Shown in pieces: positions 10,851 through 22,729 of a DNA stretch of 64,000 nucleotides. Source of the stretch: Epiperipatus broadwayi. Lineage: Eukaryota > Onychophora > Udeonychophora > Euonychophora > Peripatidae. How positions within the stretch are numbered: position 1 is the stretch's first letter; each line of letters begins with the position of its first letter. The notes beneath the pieces were generated by a model that worked only from the letters and a program-made list of their open reading frames with translations, was not told the DNA's origin and made no database searches. The stretch lies in the NCBI GenBank assembly GCA_028023455.1, contig JAQFVV010000012.1:12910364-12974363 (forward strand), read 5' to 3'. The translations under genes and the position numbers were made by a program.

Positions 10851-13800
10851 AAGAAATAGTGTTCAAAAATAAAAATAATTTCTAATGACAAAATAAATAT
10901 CTTCATGAAATAATTACTCCAAATGAAAACCAAACTGAATCAGAATGTATATAATTTGATAAAATGGTGGAAATTCAGCAAGGAATACCCAAGGAACAAT
11001 CAGAAACACAACCTCATAAATGGCATAGATCACCTAGAGCCCAAAACAAAGATGTATTCTGAAGAAATTGCAAGCCTATATATAGCATATGTAGTGAGCT
11101 GTTTCTGGAGTACGAGAAAGAATCAAATATATGTACAGAACTAATTAAAGAATAAATATTTTGGGAAACTAAATTCAATGTAAGGTAAACTTTGAATAAA
11201 TTTTTAAATGCTTTCTAAAAATAAGATAAAAGAATAAAAGAGATTGTTATCAAAAAAATATTTTTGCCAACAAAAAATTTAATTAGTTCAAACTTTATTT
11301 AGAAATTAAATTGACCAAGTCAAATCTAAACTAATTAAATTAATAATATACTTATTAGCCACCCTATTGGATAGAATAGTTCAGAAATAACAAAATTACT
11401 GAAATGTATATAAACTGTAACAGAACAGAAAATCAGGAAATTCTTTTTCATTATTTTCAAGGTCATCTTGAAAGCAGAGATGTGAAGCAATAGAAAATCT
11501 GTAGGTTTTTCCCAGGAACATGGTTCCTGAAAGTTATCAAGTGGAATAGGGAATTATGATTTTGTAAGCAGTATGAGCCACACAGATCAAAGAAAAAGAC
11601 ATGAAGATTGTAGAAAGTTATAAACTGTCGTATCTATTAAGGAGTATGGTTAATAATAATAATAGTGCAGAAATTAGTTGTTGAATCAGTATATAGGAAA
11701 AAATATAGGAGTACCTAATGTTATATAATCAATATTTTTATTATATAATTAATATATTATTGAAATGTAATTTATTGTTATTAATATATTTTATATTATG
11801 TTTAAAATTTCATGTAAATATCTAAAATGTTATAAAAAAAATTTCTACATAAATATGCAGCTAGGGCTTAATAGAAGAATGACATTTTGATTTGTATAAA
11901 TATAGTTTGATCTATATTTAAATGAATGAATGCATTGAATGTATTTATTTTAATAAACAGTATTATTATTATTTTTTTATTTTGCTACTAGTGAATAAAA
12001 GATATCTAATTTTTTTTTGTAACAATAAAAAAAGAACTACGATAAAAATAGAATTCTATATCTGTATATATATTTTGTAAATGTTATACATATAAAACTG
12101 ATAGATAAGGCATATTATTGTATCATTGGTTTATTGTACTTTCCGTTTATTCTATGAATTTTATTTGTTACTCTTATTTCTAAAAAATTTGAATTTTTCT
12201 TAATAGGAAAGTAGAAGTTAAAATATAACATGTTATCTAATTAGAAGATACTACAGTTGACAGAAATTTTGTTTCTAGTTATTAATATTTGACTTAACTT
12301 AAGTGCTGTAAAATAATTAAACAAGTTATTAGCGTTGAAAATTATTAAATTTTAAAAAAAAAAAAATTATGCTTTTATATAAAGTTTACAATTTTTTAAA
12401 TGGTTTTACTTTTAGAGGTTATAGGAATAAAGTTTATTACTTAAAACAGTTTTTTATAGAGTATCAGAAAACATAATTCCTTTATCAGAAGCTTGTCAGG
12501 CATTTTTTTTAAATAATCCATTTTCAGGGGCCTACAATATATGTTTTAAACAATATGGCTGTTCTTTAAGATGATAATTGTATTAAATATTTCATTGACA
12601 ATATTCACATGTTAATGTTTGTATATGCGTAAAAAAATAATTAAATGTTGAGATAGGCATTTATTAAAAAAAAATATTTTTTTAAACTTAATATGAATTT
12701 ATATTTGATTTCATAATATTTTTAAACTTAATAAGTAATGCATGTTCAATAAAATAATTTTGAAGAAAAAAAAAACATAAACAAATATGTTTGACATGCC
12801 TGAAAATTGATAATCAAAAAAAAAATGCCTGGAACACTTCCAGTGAAGGTATTACATGTAAGTACCATATAAGGTAACTGTAATGGTGTCCATTCAGGGG
12901 TGAATGATAATGATTTATGGCAGGGGTTAGAACATTTTTGAGTCTGATGGCCATTTTGACAAAAAACAAAAAAATTAAAACTTAGAAAGCTGTAATTTAA
13001 AATTGATGTCTTTCATTATTTATAAATTTAATGACATTAAATATTCATATTCAAGATTCAAACAAGTTTGCAAATAATATTTTTGTCAATGAAACAAAAA
13101 AAAATTCCTATAAATTTTACTTTTAATTAGAACATTTTTCTCTAAATTTCAAGTAAATATAATAAATTTGCAGTATAAAATTTATCACTGAAAAAAAATC
13201 ATTTATATAAGTATGAAGACAAAATGTTAATATTCAGATTTATTAATATGATTTTTGAACCATTTTGTTCTTAGCCAACTTTTCAAATTTGGAGTATATT
13301 TCATGAATTTTATTAATAATAAAGCCTTTAGACTTGAATCAATCACTCTGCTCCTGTGTTTACTTTTCATATAATTCATTGAAGAAAATAATGCATGGTT
13401 CACTGTTATAAATCTAAACCACTTGCACTCATCTCAATAATTTATATACATTTATAATAATTAAATGATAATAAAATTAATACAGTTAATTACAAATTAA
13501 ATATTAGTATACATAAATATTTTATAATATATTACATTTTTAATCAAATTTATATGTATATATTGTAGCTTTAACAAATCCATTGCAGCCCAGATTGGTT
13601 ATATTACAATGCAGCAGAAAGGAAAAAAAGATGTTTAATAAAATCTCATGTGAACTGATTAATAAATAGACAAACTGCCATTTGCATGTGTATGCATATG
13701 TACATGTTATTTAAATAAACGACCTAAAAAAATAAAAGGATTAGTTTATGCATTTGGTCATATATTCCAAATCTACTTTGTAATAAGGGTGAAATAATAA

Positions 13801-16499
13801 TGATAAATTGCTGTGAAGGAAGAAAGAAATATCATCTCGATATGCGAAAGAATTGCAAAGTTTTTTTTAAAAAATCTAAATTTGAACCTGTTCTAGTTGT
13901 CTCTCCTGAAATGAGTTTTAAATAAAATTTTCCAAATTTTCGTAGTAAAGCTGGATAGCAGTATAAAATTAAAATTTTGGAATTAATAATATTTTAAAAA
14001 TTATCTAGTTATATTTACAAATCAGCAATGAATTTTCTTTTCTCCTACATTAACAAATGTAAATAAAGAGAGAAAAAAAGTAATTTTTATTATTATTTAT
14101 TTGTATAAAGTCATGATTTAATATATGTAGAATCTGTATCCACAACATGTTTTTGAAGAGAATAAAAAGGATGATTTTCAAAAAGTATATTGCTGTAATG
14201 GTGCAAAGATCAGTTTTTCTATGTTGTTTGAAAACATGTTTGAACAACATCAAATAGTTCTGAAACAAGAAACTAGAAATTATTCTAATTCTAGGAGTCC
14301 AGTACTTTATTTCATAGTTCTTATTTCATCTACTTTTGAAGCAATATCAGTGATCCATGCTGAGGTGAAAAACAACTGCTGATTAAAACTCTTTTCCCAC
14401 TGTAACTTGGATAGCCATATTTTAATGACTGTTTTTAAAAGTATTTTTCAGTACTCTAATCCTAACAACCAGTATAAACACTATGTAATAGAAAATCGCA
14501 GCAGCCAAAATTCCTGGAAAATACAGTCAATTCAGAAAATAATCCTGAAGTTTTCAAAACCAGTCAGTAAAACACCTCTATAATGCCATGAGGAAATAAA
14601 TGATCAGAGCCATATAAATTATCCAAGACCTATTGATATTATATCTCATATAACATCACCAATGTTGCTGTATTTACTCTCTAATATCATCAGTGTTCAA
14701 GGAGAATGATTACCATCATTGAAGGGACTAATGAAGACAAAAGTAAATTATTAAATGAATGATATCTACAAAAACTATGGTTTGTGACAATTTCAATATT
14801 TAACAATGGTAAGATCTTAGCGCTATTTATACTATAAGGTTTTAAACTTAAAATATATTTTCTTGCTATGATATTTAATATTGTCTGTATGTGTTAATAG
14901 TTATGATTGTATATGCAACAGTTTTATTTATTCATTATTAATAAATTGGTTTTTTTTTATTAATCCATTTAGTTTGAGTTTGTAACTAAATCCAAATATC
15001 TGCTTTTAAAACACATATGCTATTTAATATCCACAGCCTTGAGAAATCATGTAAGCCACTGAGGGACATGCAGGGATATGGAAATAATTGATGATGATAA
15101 GTTTTTGAAGAGTAATTTTTTTTAGAAGGTTTGGCACCTTTTAGTTACGTTTTATTAAGATAGAAAAAACAAATACTTTTGAGAATACTCGCATCTTTAA
15201 GTTGTAAATTGTCATCATCTCAAATGGTTAATATTATTTTATAATTGAATCTTTTTTTTTTAAATTTTATTAACCATTCAAATTTTATATTTATTTTAAT
15301 CTAAATTCATGGTACACATTGAAGATCTCATTATTTATCATTGGTACCAGGTTCAAATCTATAGTACGATTAGAAATTTACCATTACAATATATTTTATC
15401 CAAAATAAGAGCCACACTTTTTCACTAAATAGTTACATATGCCACCAGAGCTATCAGTTCCTGATCCCTGGGGATGGAGATATGGAGTGAACACAGATAT
15501 TGATATGATAAGAATGCAAAGAAAAATTTTACTGTGTCCAATCCACATTCAATCTGATTTTATTTAACACTAATATTGACTGAGTTAAAATGATTAAAAT
15601 TATATAAATGCACACAAGACATTATTTTAAAATAATTTAAATAAACATTTCATTATAGCATATTAATCTTCTATATCTCTGTGAAAGGAACTATTGTTCA
15701 CATGTGCATTAAAATTAACATGCATTCCTGTCTTTGTGTTAAAACCACAGGTCATCAATGACAGAAGAGAGTTCATGCCAATTCTAGCTCATGTGTGAAG
15801 ATTAGTTCTTTCCACAATATTACAAATACATAAATCTCTATAGTAGCCATTTTTATATCATTAAAGTGTATGCCCATTAAGCATTATACTATTTGACAAA
15901 TATATCCCCTCTCCCATTCATCTTCACAATAGAGAAATGTCTTAGGATTACAATGTACAGGCAAAAATTAATAATTTTCTTATTTCTGAATATTAAATAA
16001 TTATATCTTTAATTATGGAAAAGAAAACAAAAGTCAAATTTATTCAAATATAATATATAAAATTTAATACAAAAATAAATAAAATAAGAGGCATTTTATA
16101 ATGAATATTGTATAAAAAACTTTATTCTTTTATGCTGTAAACCAGATTAAAAGGGCAGGGATATGACTACAAAATGAATTTATTTGAATGAATAGTATTT
16201 AATATAAATGACTACACCTTCATAGACTAGAAATCCATACCTTGGAAATTGTTGGAGCACTAAACAGTCATGGATGTGTATTAAACAAATAACAAGATGG
16301 AAATTGTATAGATGTATTGCAAATAAATATAGTGAAACCAGATTGTCTTATACAAAGCATTTCAAATTAAGTTTGACCAAATATATCACTTGTCTCTAAG
16401 CATGTTTGAGACATTTATAACTGATCAGAAATCTTTAAATCTAAGTTAACCTATATCACATGATCACTATCTCTTATACTCGCACATAATTGTTATTAA
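10851..16499. other. Unassigned AT-rich region
   Basis: No gene or clear element is visible. The short frames at 10923-11144 (plus) and 14050-14268 (minus) have no recognisable motif. A hAT-like left end, 'caggggttagaac' followed by 'gagtctgatggcc', occurs at 12921, but no matching right end or duplication was found. The segment 11380-11650 may hold an LTR of the gypsy relic, without proof. 14280-14720 is slightly less AT-rich, also without a recognisable frame. Confidence 0.5.
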
Positions 16500-16601
16500 A
16501 CAAGGCAAAACTCTCCATACAGTAGTGCCATCATGTGCCAACCAGAGTAATCAATGGATGCCAGAAGTCTTGTGCATAAAATCCCTATCTAGTGCCTACA
16601 C

Positions 16602-16660
16602 ATCCAATATCCCTAGACTAGTTTCTGGCTTGGGGCTTTTGTCAGTGAGGAGCCTTAGAT
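16602..16660 (-). ncRNA. Hammerhead ribozyme, near-intact (family A)
   Basis: On the minus strand: UCCUCA, CUGACAA (one change from CUGANGA), stem II AGC/GCC, GAAAC-UA-GUC, then UAGGGA. The outer stem has lost one pair. The changed residue is conserved G8, so activity is unlikely. Confidence 0.6.
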
Positions 16661-16890
16661 CTGAGAACACTGCACCTAGATCTTAGAATCTAATGCAACC
16701 CTCCAGCAGCCACTTTTTAACTCTACTTAACTACAAAACTATGAGAATGACTATATAAGCTACTGAGTTTAGATTGAAAATATTATTGTGTTTTTAAATA
16801 TCATTCTCATAGTTTTGTAGTTAAGTAGAGTTAAAAGATGATTGCTCGAGCGTTGCATTAGATCCTAAGATCTAGGTGTAGTGCTCTCAG

Positions 16891-16920
16891 ATCCAAGGCT
16901 TCTCACTGATGAAGGCCATG
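16891..16920 (+). ncRNA. Truncated hammerhead (5' half only)
   Basis: AUCCAAGGC, a stem I strand and CUGAUGAAGGCCAU are present. Sequence then jumps to the downstream 'gagtaggcac', so the GAAAC, stem III and cleavage site have been deleted. Confidence 0.65.
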
Positions 16921-17280
16921 AGTAGGCACTAGATAGGAATTTTATGCACAAGCCTTCTGGCATCCATTGACTACTCTGGTTTGCACAGAGTGGCACTACT
17001 GTATGGAGAGTTTTGCCTTGTTTATTAACCTATATCACATTTCAAATATATAATCCTTGAGGTATTTGGATAGTGGCTCATTCACTTTATTGCTAAAAAA
17101 AGGGATAACAAATACAGTTTTTTATATAAAAACTTTTAACTTCTATGTAATGAAATATATATATAATGAGACACAATGGCAGAAATTGTTTTCTTTAATA
17201 TTCATTTAAGAAAGACATGTCTTCAAGTACATATAAGTCGATATTTACTTAACTTTCAGTAAATATTATAAACACACATA

Positions 17281-17835
17281 ATGCAGACCCTCTTAACAAA
17301 AAAACCATACTATTCTAAATTAAAAATACAATATAGAGAGCATACCAATAGCTCAAACAAGCTCCTAATTAATAAGTGCGGTATGAGAAAATATTTAAAA
17401 TCTCTATCCAGAACACTCCCATCTCCAGACCAACTGGTTTCAAGCTTATGGATCATGTCAGTGGAGAGCTAGAATATTTGGACACCAGATCTAAAATATC
17501 AACTCAAAACCAGCACTTATTTTATACATAATATTTAAGTAGAAACTTTGAAATTTTTGGACATGAAAATGTCTTTAAATCCAGCTATCCAACCTAAATA
17601 GCTATATGGGACTGAACTAAATTCAGATCTACTATATTTTAATAACCTCAGCATAGTCAAAGCCTTAAAGGTAAAATTATAATAATCAAAAAAGCAAGTC
17701 TTATATAATGTAACATTACTTTTATAAGCTTGTATTTACAAAAATGCAATACAGAGAACGTATGAATAGCTCAAACAAGCTCTTATTTAATAAGTGCAGT
17801 ATGATCATACCGCACTTATTAATTATATATAACTT
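17281..17835 (-). repeat. Family D ribozyme repeat, about 1.2 tandem units
   Basis: The motif 'atagctcaaacaagctc' recurs at about 17349 and 17767 (about 418 bp apart), each followed by 'aataagtgc'. The unit holds a hammerhead-like sequence at 17419-17470 and shares 'gaaatttttggacat' and 'gctatatggg' with families B and C. The end 17800-17830 has a short inverted repeat around 'agtatgatcatac'. The 63-codon frame at 17281-17472 is a chance frame within the unit. Confidence 0.65.
17419..17470 (-). ncRNA. Hammerhead-like sequence with 2-nt insertion (family D)
   Basis: On the minus strand stem I is a perfect six-pair helix (UCUCCA / UGGAGA). GAAACC-AGUU-GGUC gives a three-pair stem III and a GUC cleavage triplet. 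The first core strand reads CUGACAUGA, which looks like CUGAUGA with two extra bases. It is probably an inactive relic. Confidence 0.55.
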
Positions 17836-18280
17836 GCTTTTTTGATTATTCTAAATTAAATATAAATAATAATTAAAAACTAGTAAAAAAATAAACATTT
17901 AATAAAAGAGGCCAAATTATATTTTTAAATATAAGACATTCGAATTTATTGACCAACATTTTCATGCACATATCTATCATAAACATACAAATAAATAAAT
18001 CATTTTAAATATTTGGTTATACTAATTATTATATTGATATTATGTTATAATATACCTTAATTATAATGCATGTCTTATGCAACAAAATTCAAATAATGTC
18101 TAATATATTTCAAAGTTATGAAAAACAATCTATTTTACTTAGATATTAACTGCATCTTCAAAAAATTTTGATGGTCAAAAATTTTTATTTTAACAATTAC
18201 AAAATATTTCACACAAAATTGACAATATAAATTAAACTTTTTTTTCTTTCTTCTGATGACTGACTTCTGAAGACTGATTA

Positions 18281-18531
18281 GCAGATATACATCATAAGCA
18301 AAAATAGACATTTATAATAAGCTAAAAATAAAATATACAATTTAGAAATTGGAAATTTTCTTTTAAAGCAAAAAAAAATATTGATAAATCATTAAAATTA
18401 AACAAAAGCAACAGATTAAATCCATCTTCTCAATGGATTTAAATATCATTATTTAGGCTATTTAAGATAAGACTTTTAATTTCTAGCTAAATATTTTTTA
18501 TATATATAAATAAATTATTAACTCACATTCT
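18281..18531 (+). repeat. Direct repeat, copy 1 (about 255 bp)
   Basis: Starting at 'gcagatatacatcataagca', this block is nearly identical to 19578-19833. Both contain 'aatggatttaaatatcatta' and end near 'aactcacatt' / 'aacccacatt'. The two copies lie about 1.3 kb apart in the same orientation. They could be LTR-like ends or a segmental duplication; no coding sequence or primer-binding site is evident between them. Confidence 0.8.
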
Positions 18532-19221
18532 CTGTTCAGAATACAGTCATAATATATATTCATTCTTGAATAATATGGAAGATAGATATGTCAAGAAAAT
18601 TATTTGAACCAGTTCATATCTTTGTTAACTTAATGACAAAACAAAAGGAAAAGCAGTTAATTTACATAGACTAGATAATAAGTGATAGCAACTAAGGTTA
18701 AAATTAATTAGAGCTCTATAATTAAAATGTCAAATTCAAAGATATAAACAAATTGAACATTAATTATTTTTTTACTTTAATTTATGAACACTGTAAATTA
18801 GTCAACGTCCTATTTTGTTTTCATGGAAGGTAATTGTTTACTTCCATGAGTCATGATGATCAATAGGTAATGGTTTTCAGTTGTTGTGTAATAATGAAGG
18901 AAATGATTGAAGGAAGAACTGTGACCTCCATTCTGAAAGTGTTATTTATTCAAAGGTATTTTGCTTACATAAACATGATATAATAAAAGAATTATGAAAT
19001 GATAGCATGAATGAATGACCATTTCCAAAAAAAAGTGCTCTGAATTACATCATTATGCCCAGATCACAAAGTAACAAACCATTGAAATATTAGAATAAAA
19101 TCGAAAAAGAAATTTCAATAGTGCCTTTTCATTCTAACCGTCATTCCAAAAAATTTTCTAAATGCTGTACAACATTTTTTATTTATTTAGAATAAAAACC
19201 TAATTTCAGTACTTTAGTAAT

Positions 19222-19291
19222 AGATCTGCTGTGATGAAACTTAACCCTAACTCTAACCTAGTATGGCTGTGAAATTCACAGCAGGTCTAAT
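19222..19291. other. Short inverted repeat with CCCTAA-like loop
   Basis: The arms 'agatctgctgtga' and 'tcacagcaggtct' are nearly complementary. The loop contains 'taaccctaactctaacc', which resembles two to three degenerate telomere-type repeats. Confidence 0.55.
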
Positions 19292-19577
19292 AGTAAAGTA
19301 TCATAATTTCTAAGTAAATTTTTAAACCTTAAAATATATGTGTAACTTTTAAATAACAAAACCATATCATCTCACATATATACAAAACTTAATGCATTTA
19401 AAATAGCCAATCCTACCCCCTCTTTTTTTTATTCATAAAATATTATTTTGAAAATTTCATGTTAGCAAAATAAAGCTAAACTTTGAGTATAACAAGACTA
19501 CTTTAAATACATTGTTAGTTTGTTATTATTTCATTTTATTTAAATCCCATTCTAGAGTGCATATATCTTCATTCATG

Positions 19578-19833
19578 CAGATATACATCATAAGCAAAAA
19601 TAGACATTTATAATAAGCTAAAAATAAAATATACAATTTAGAAGTTTTCTTTTAAAACGAAAAAAATATTGATAAATCATTAAAATTAAACAAGAGCAAT
19701 AGATTAAATCCATCTTCTCAATGGATTTAAATATCATTATTTAAGCTATTTAAGATAAGAGTTTAATATAATAATTTTAATTTCTAGCTAAATATTTTTT
19801 TTATATATAAAAATAGATTGTTAACCCACATTT
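19578..19833 (+). repeat. Direct repeat, copy 2 (about 255 bp)
   Basis: Second copy of 18281-18531 with small indels, for example a shorter A-run and a deletion near 19642. Confidence 0.8.
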
Positions 19834-20156
19834 ACTATATTTATTGTATTAGTTTGAACTGATTCACATAGCATTGTTTGCATTACAAGGCTGACTTGTC
19901 ATCAAATTACGAAAGACAATATAATAAAAAGATATGAACTGGCTTAAATAATAAATTGACATACAAAATATATAGGTTGCAATATGTGTGCATGTGTATT
20001 AGATATATGTGTAGCATTTAATTATATCAATTTAAAGAAGATATTGGTTTGTACACTTAATAAATCAAAATATTTTAAAATCCTAATATATCCTGTATTA
20101 TGTGAGATGATACACTATATTGAGTTGAATAGTAATAATGTGTCAAAATAAGAGTC

Positions 20157-21235
20157 ATTGATCACATGACTTTATCTCTTAAGCTTGTAAGTTATAAACA
20201 ATGAGGATTGACAATTCATCTACAAAGCTTTGTGATAAATGCCTAGCCATCTGTCAGAAACCCCTCCCCAAAGCCCTGACCATGGTTATCTGTTGAGTGG
20301 AAAATCTGAAATTTTCAGACATCTGCATGTCTTCAAACCCGGCTATCCAACTCAAATAGCTATATGGGGCTGATAGATTTTCAGTCATACTGTATATTAG
20401 TAGTCTTAGCAATATAAAATTGCATAAGACTTATGGCAGAGACTATAAATAGTCAAAATAAGAGTCATAGATCACATGACTCTATCTCTTAAGCTTGTAA
20501 GTTATAAACAATGAGGATTGCACAATTCCTCTACAAGCTTTGTGATAAATGCCTAGCCAGAGTCAGCCCTTAAAATATCTGTCAGGAACCCCTCCCCAAA
20601 CCCCTGCCCATGGTTTAGTGCTTTGGTATTTATCCCAAAACTTGTAGAAGATTGGGCAATTCTCATTATTTATAACTTATAAGCTCAAGAGATAAAAGTC
20701 ATGTGATCTATGACTCTTATTTTGACTTTTTATAGTCTCTGTCATAAGTCTTTTGCAATTTTATATTGCTAAGACTACTAATATATGGTATGGCTGAAGA
20801 TCTATCAGCCCCATATAGCTATTTGAGTTGGATAGCTGGATTTGAAGACATGTAGATGTCTGAAAATTTCAGATTTTCCACTCAATAGATAACTTTTAGA
20901 TAAATGCTTGGCTTTGGGTTGGTATTTTTAGATCTAGTGTCTGAACGTACCCTGACACCTCTCTGAGGAGTGCCAAAGCACAAAACCATGGTCAGGAGTT
21001 TGGGGAGGGGTTCCTGACAGAGATATTTTAAGTGCTGGCTCTGGCTAGGCATTTATGACAAAGCTTGTAGAGGAATTGGCAATCTTCATTGTTTATAACT
21101 TACAAGCTTAAGAGATAATCATGTGATCTATGACTCTTATTTTGACTATTTATAGTCTTTGCCACAAGTCTTATGCAATTTTATATTTCTAAGACTACTA
21201 ATATATGGTACGGCTGAAGATCTATCCTCATTGTT
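20157..21235. repeat. Family C repeat, inverted array of tandem units
   Basis: Two minus-oriented units (landmark 'gatcacatgact' at about 20160 and 20470, 310 bp apart) are followed from about 20630 by two plus-oriented units ('gtcatgtgatctatgactc' near 20699 and 21118, about 420 bp apart). Shared motifs include 'cttaagcttgtaagttataa', 'aaattttcagacat' and 'ccccatatagctatttgag'. The best hammerhead-like sequence is at 20957-20999. The layout is the same as in family A. Confidence 0.8.
20957..20999 (+). ncRNA. Hammerhead-like sequence (family C)
   Basis: Stem I ACCUCU / AGGAGU pairs at five of six positions. CUGAGGA fits CUGANGA. Stem II GUGC/GCAC is a perfect canonical helix starting with G-C. 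Stem III ACC/GGU is followed by C17. The one core fault is AAAA in place of GAAA (G12 changed to A), which should inactivate it. The minus-oriented copies near 20250 and 20600 are more decayed. Confidence 0.6.
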
Positions 21236-22172
21236 TATAGTATTAATGTGTGTTTTATCGTGTTGTACATTTATGTGTGTGTGTGTGTACTTTTATATAT
21301 ATATAGTATAAATTAAAATAGTAAAATTGTAACTTTTGTAATGAATGGGGAAAAAGAAAAATATATAATTTAGTTAAGTTTATTATTTGAGATGCAAATG
21401 AATGCACAGATTAATAGGTGTCTGTATTTAATGGGTCTTTCAGATCTGCCTTTAGAAAAAGGGTTAAGAAACTAGTCTGCCTCTTTCTTGTTATAAATTT
21501 AATGATAAATCAAGTTATTTTATTGAAATTACATAGAATTAAAATTAAATAAGTTAGAGAAAGAATATTGAAGAACTATCTTTTTTTTTACTCTCATTCT
21601 TTCACTCTCCTTAAATTGAAGTTATAATTATTTGGAAAACAAATATGAATGTAAAAAGAAACATTTTACATAATTTTAAAATATTGTATTCAAATTTAAG
21701 ATAAAGGTATTTTGTAAAATGTTGCATTGTTATTAATTTAAGAGTTAATTAATTTGTTTAATTTTATAAATGTATTTTATTGTTACATTAAAAAAGAAAT
21801 TCAATCTGATAAACGTGTTATTTATAAAAAGTAAATAAATTTAGTACCATTAAAGACTTAGACCCTAAAGAGCAAAAGTATAAATTGATATGCAGAACAA
21901 TAGTAGTTTTCAATCTTGAATCAGAAAAGACAAATGCAAACGAGGAGAAAAAACACTGCAGAGAAGCAGAGCAATCTGTACTAGCAAAAAAGACAAAGGT
22001 CTAAAATCAGCCTGAAAAATATCTGATGCAGCCGCTGTTATTAGTTTGCTTCTATCAAAAAAGTAAGACCTTTGGTTAAAATTATTTTTATACACATTCT
22101 AAACCAATAAAATATTACATGACTTTAGCTTAAATATTGCTGTTTTAATAGCATACTTTTTTACTTTCTTTA
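21236..22172. other. Unassigned AT-rich region
   Basis: TG and TA microsatellite runs (about 21271-21306) and AT-rich DNA. The minus-strand frames at 21910-22095 and 22099-22320 have no recognisable domain. Confidence 0.5.
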
Positions 22173-22230
22173 TGCCACTTATTGATGAAAGGCACAAGCT
22201 TGAAACTAGTCTGGGGATTGTCATATGGCA
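22173..22230 (+). ncRNA. Hammerhead-like sequence (E, single copy)
   Basis: UUGAUGA (C3 changed to U), a short AAG/CUU stem II, GAAAC-UA-GUC and UGGGGAUUG match the family A core. An outer pair UGCCA (22173-22177) / UGGCA (22226-22230) closes the fold. The inner stem I is weak. The flanks differ from family A. Confidence 0.5.
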
Positions 22231-22729
22231 ATTATGATTGCTTCCTAAAGCAAAGATGTGTATAAATATTTGTTTTTTTATAGGTGTGTATAAATATTTA
22301 AGATATTTACAAATATGCAAGTATATATATATATATTTATTTTATGATTATTATAAATAAATTATTCTGTTATCAAATATTATTTTGCTGTCTGAATTCA
22401 TTCCAAACATATACAATTAATATACCACTAAACCTGAGAAATCATTCAATTCTCTGAATGGCATACTGAGATGATGAATATATAATGATTATTTTTTCTA
22501 TAAAGAAAATGACCCCTAAGGCAATTTTAGATTGAACTTTAATTTAATTCTGAATGCTGGTGGCATGACAATCATCATCACCACAGGGTTTGTTATACTT
22601 AATATGAACCATTATATTTTGGTACTACAAGCATTATATAGATTAAAAAAATCCATTACTATATATATATTAGACCTTATATAATACAACCAAAATGTTT
22701 ATAAATATTGGTACTTGTATACAAGTCCC

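Larger units (their letters stand above)
16500..17021. mobile_element. Family A ribozyme repeat, inverted pair
   Basis: The outer ends are inverted: 'acaaggcaaaactctccat' on the left and its complement on the right. The left arm carries a minus-strand hammerhead (16602-16660), the right arm a truncated plus-strand one. At the centre, 'aactctacttaactacaaaa' and the following 'ctatgagaatga' are inverted copies flanking a loop of about 60 bp. The whole segment can fold into one long hairpin. Confidence 0.85.

Noticed and set aside
12921-13610. hAT element starting 'caggggttagaac'
   Set aside because: No matching right end or 8-bp duplication found, so not annotated as an element.
19235-19262. 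Interstitial telomere repeat
   Set aside because: Only two to three degenerate CCCTAA-like units; too short to claim.
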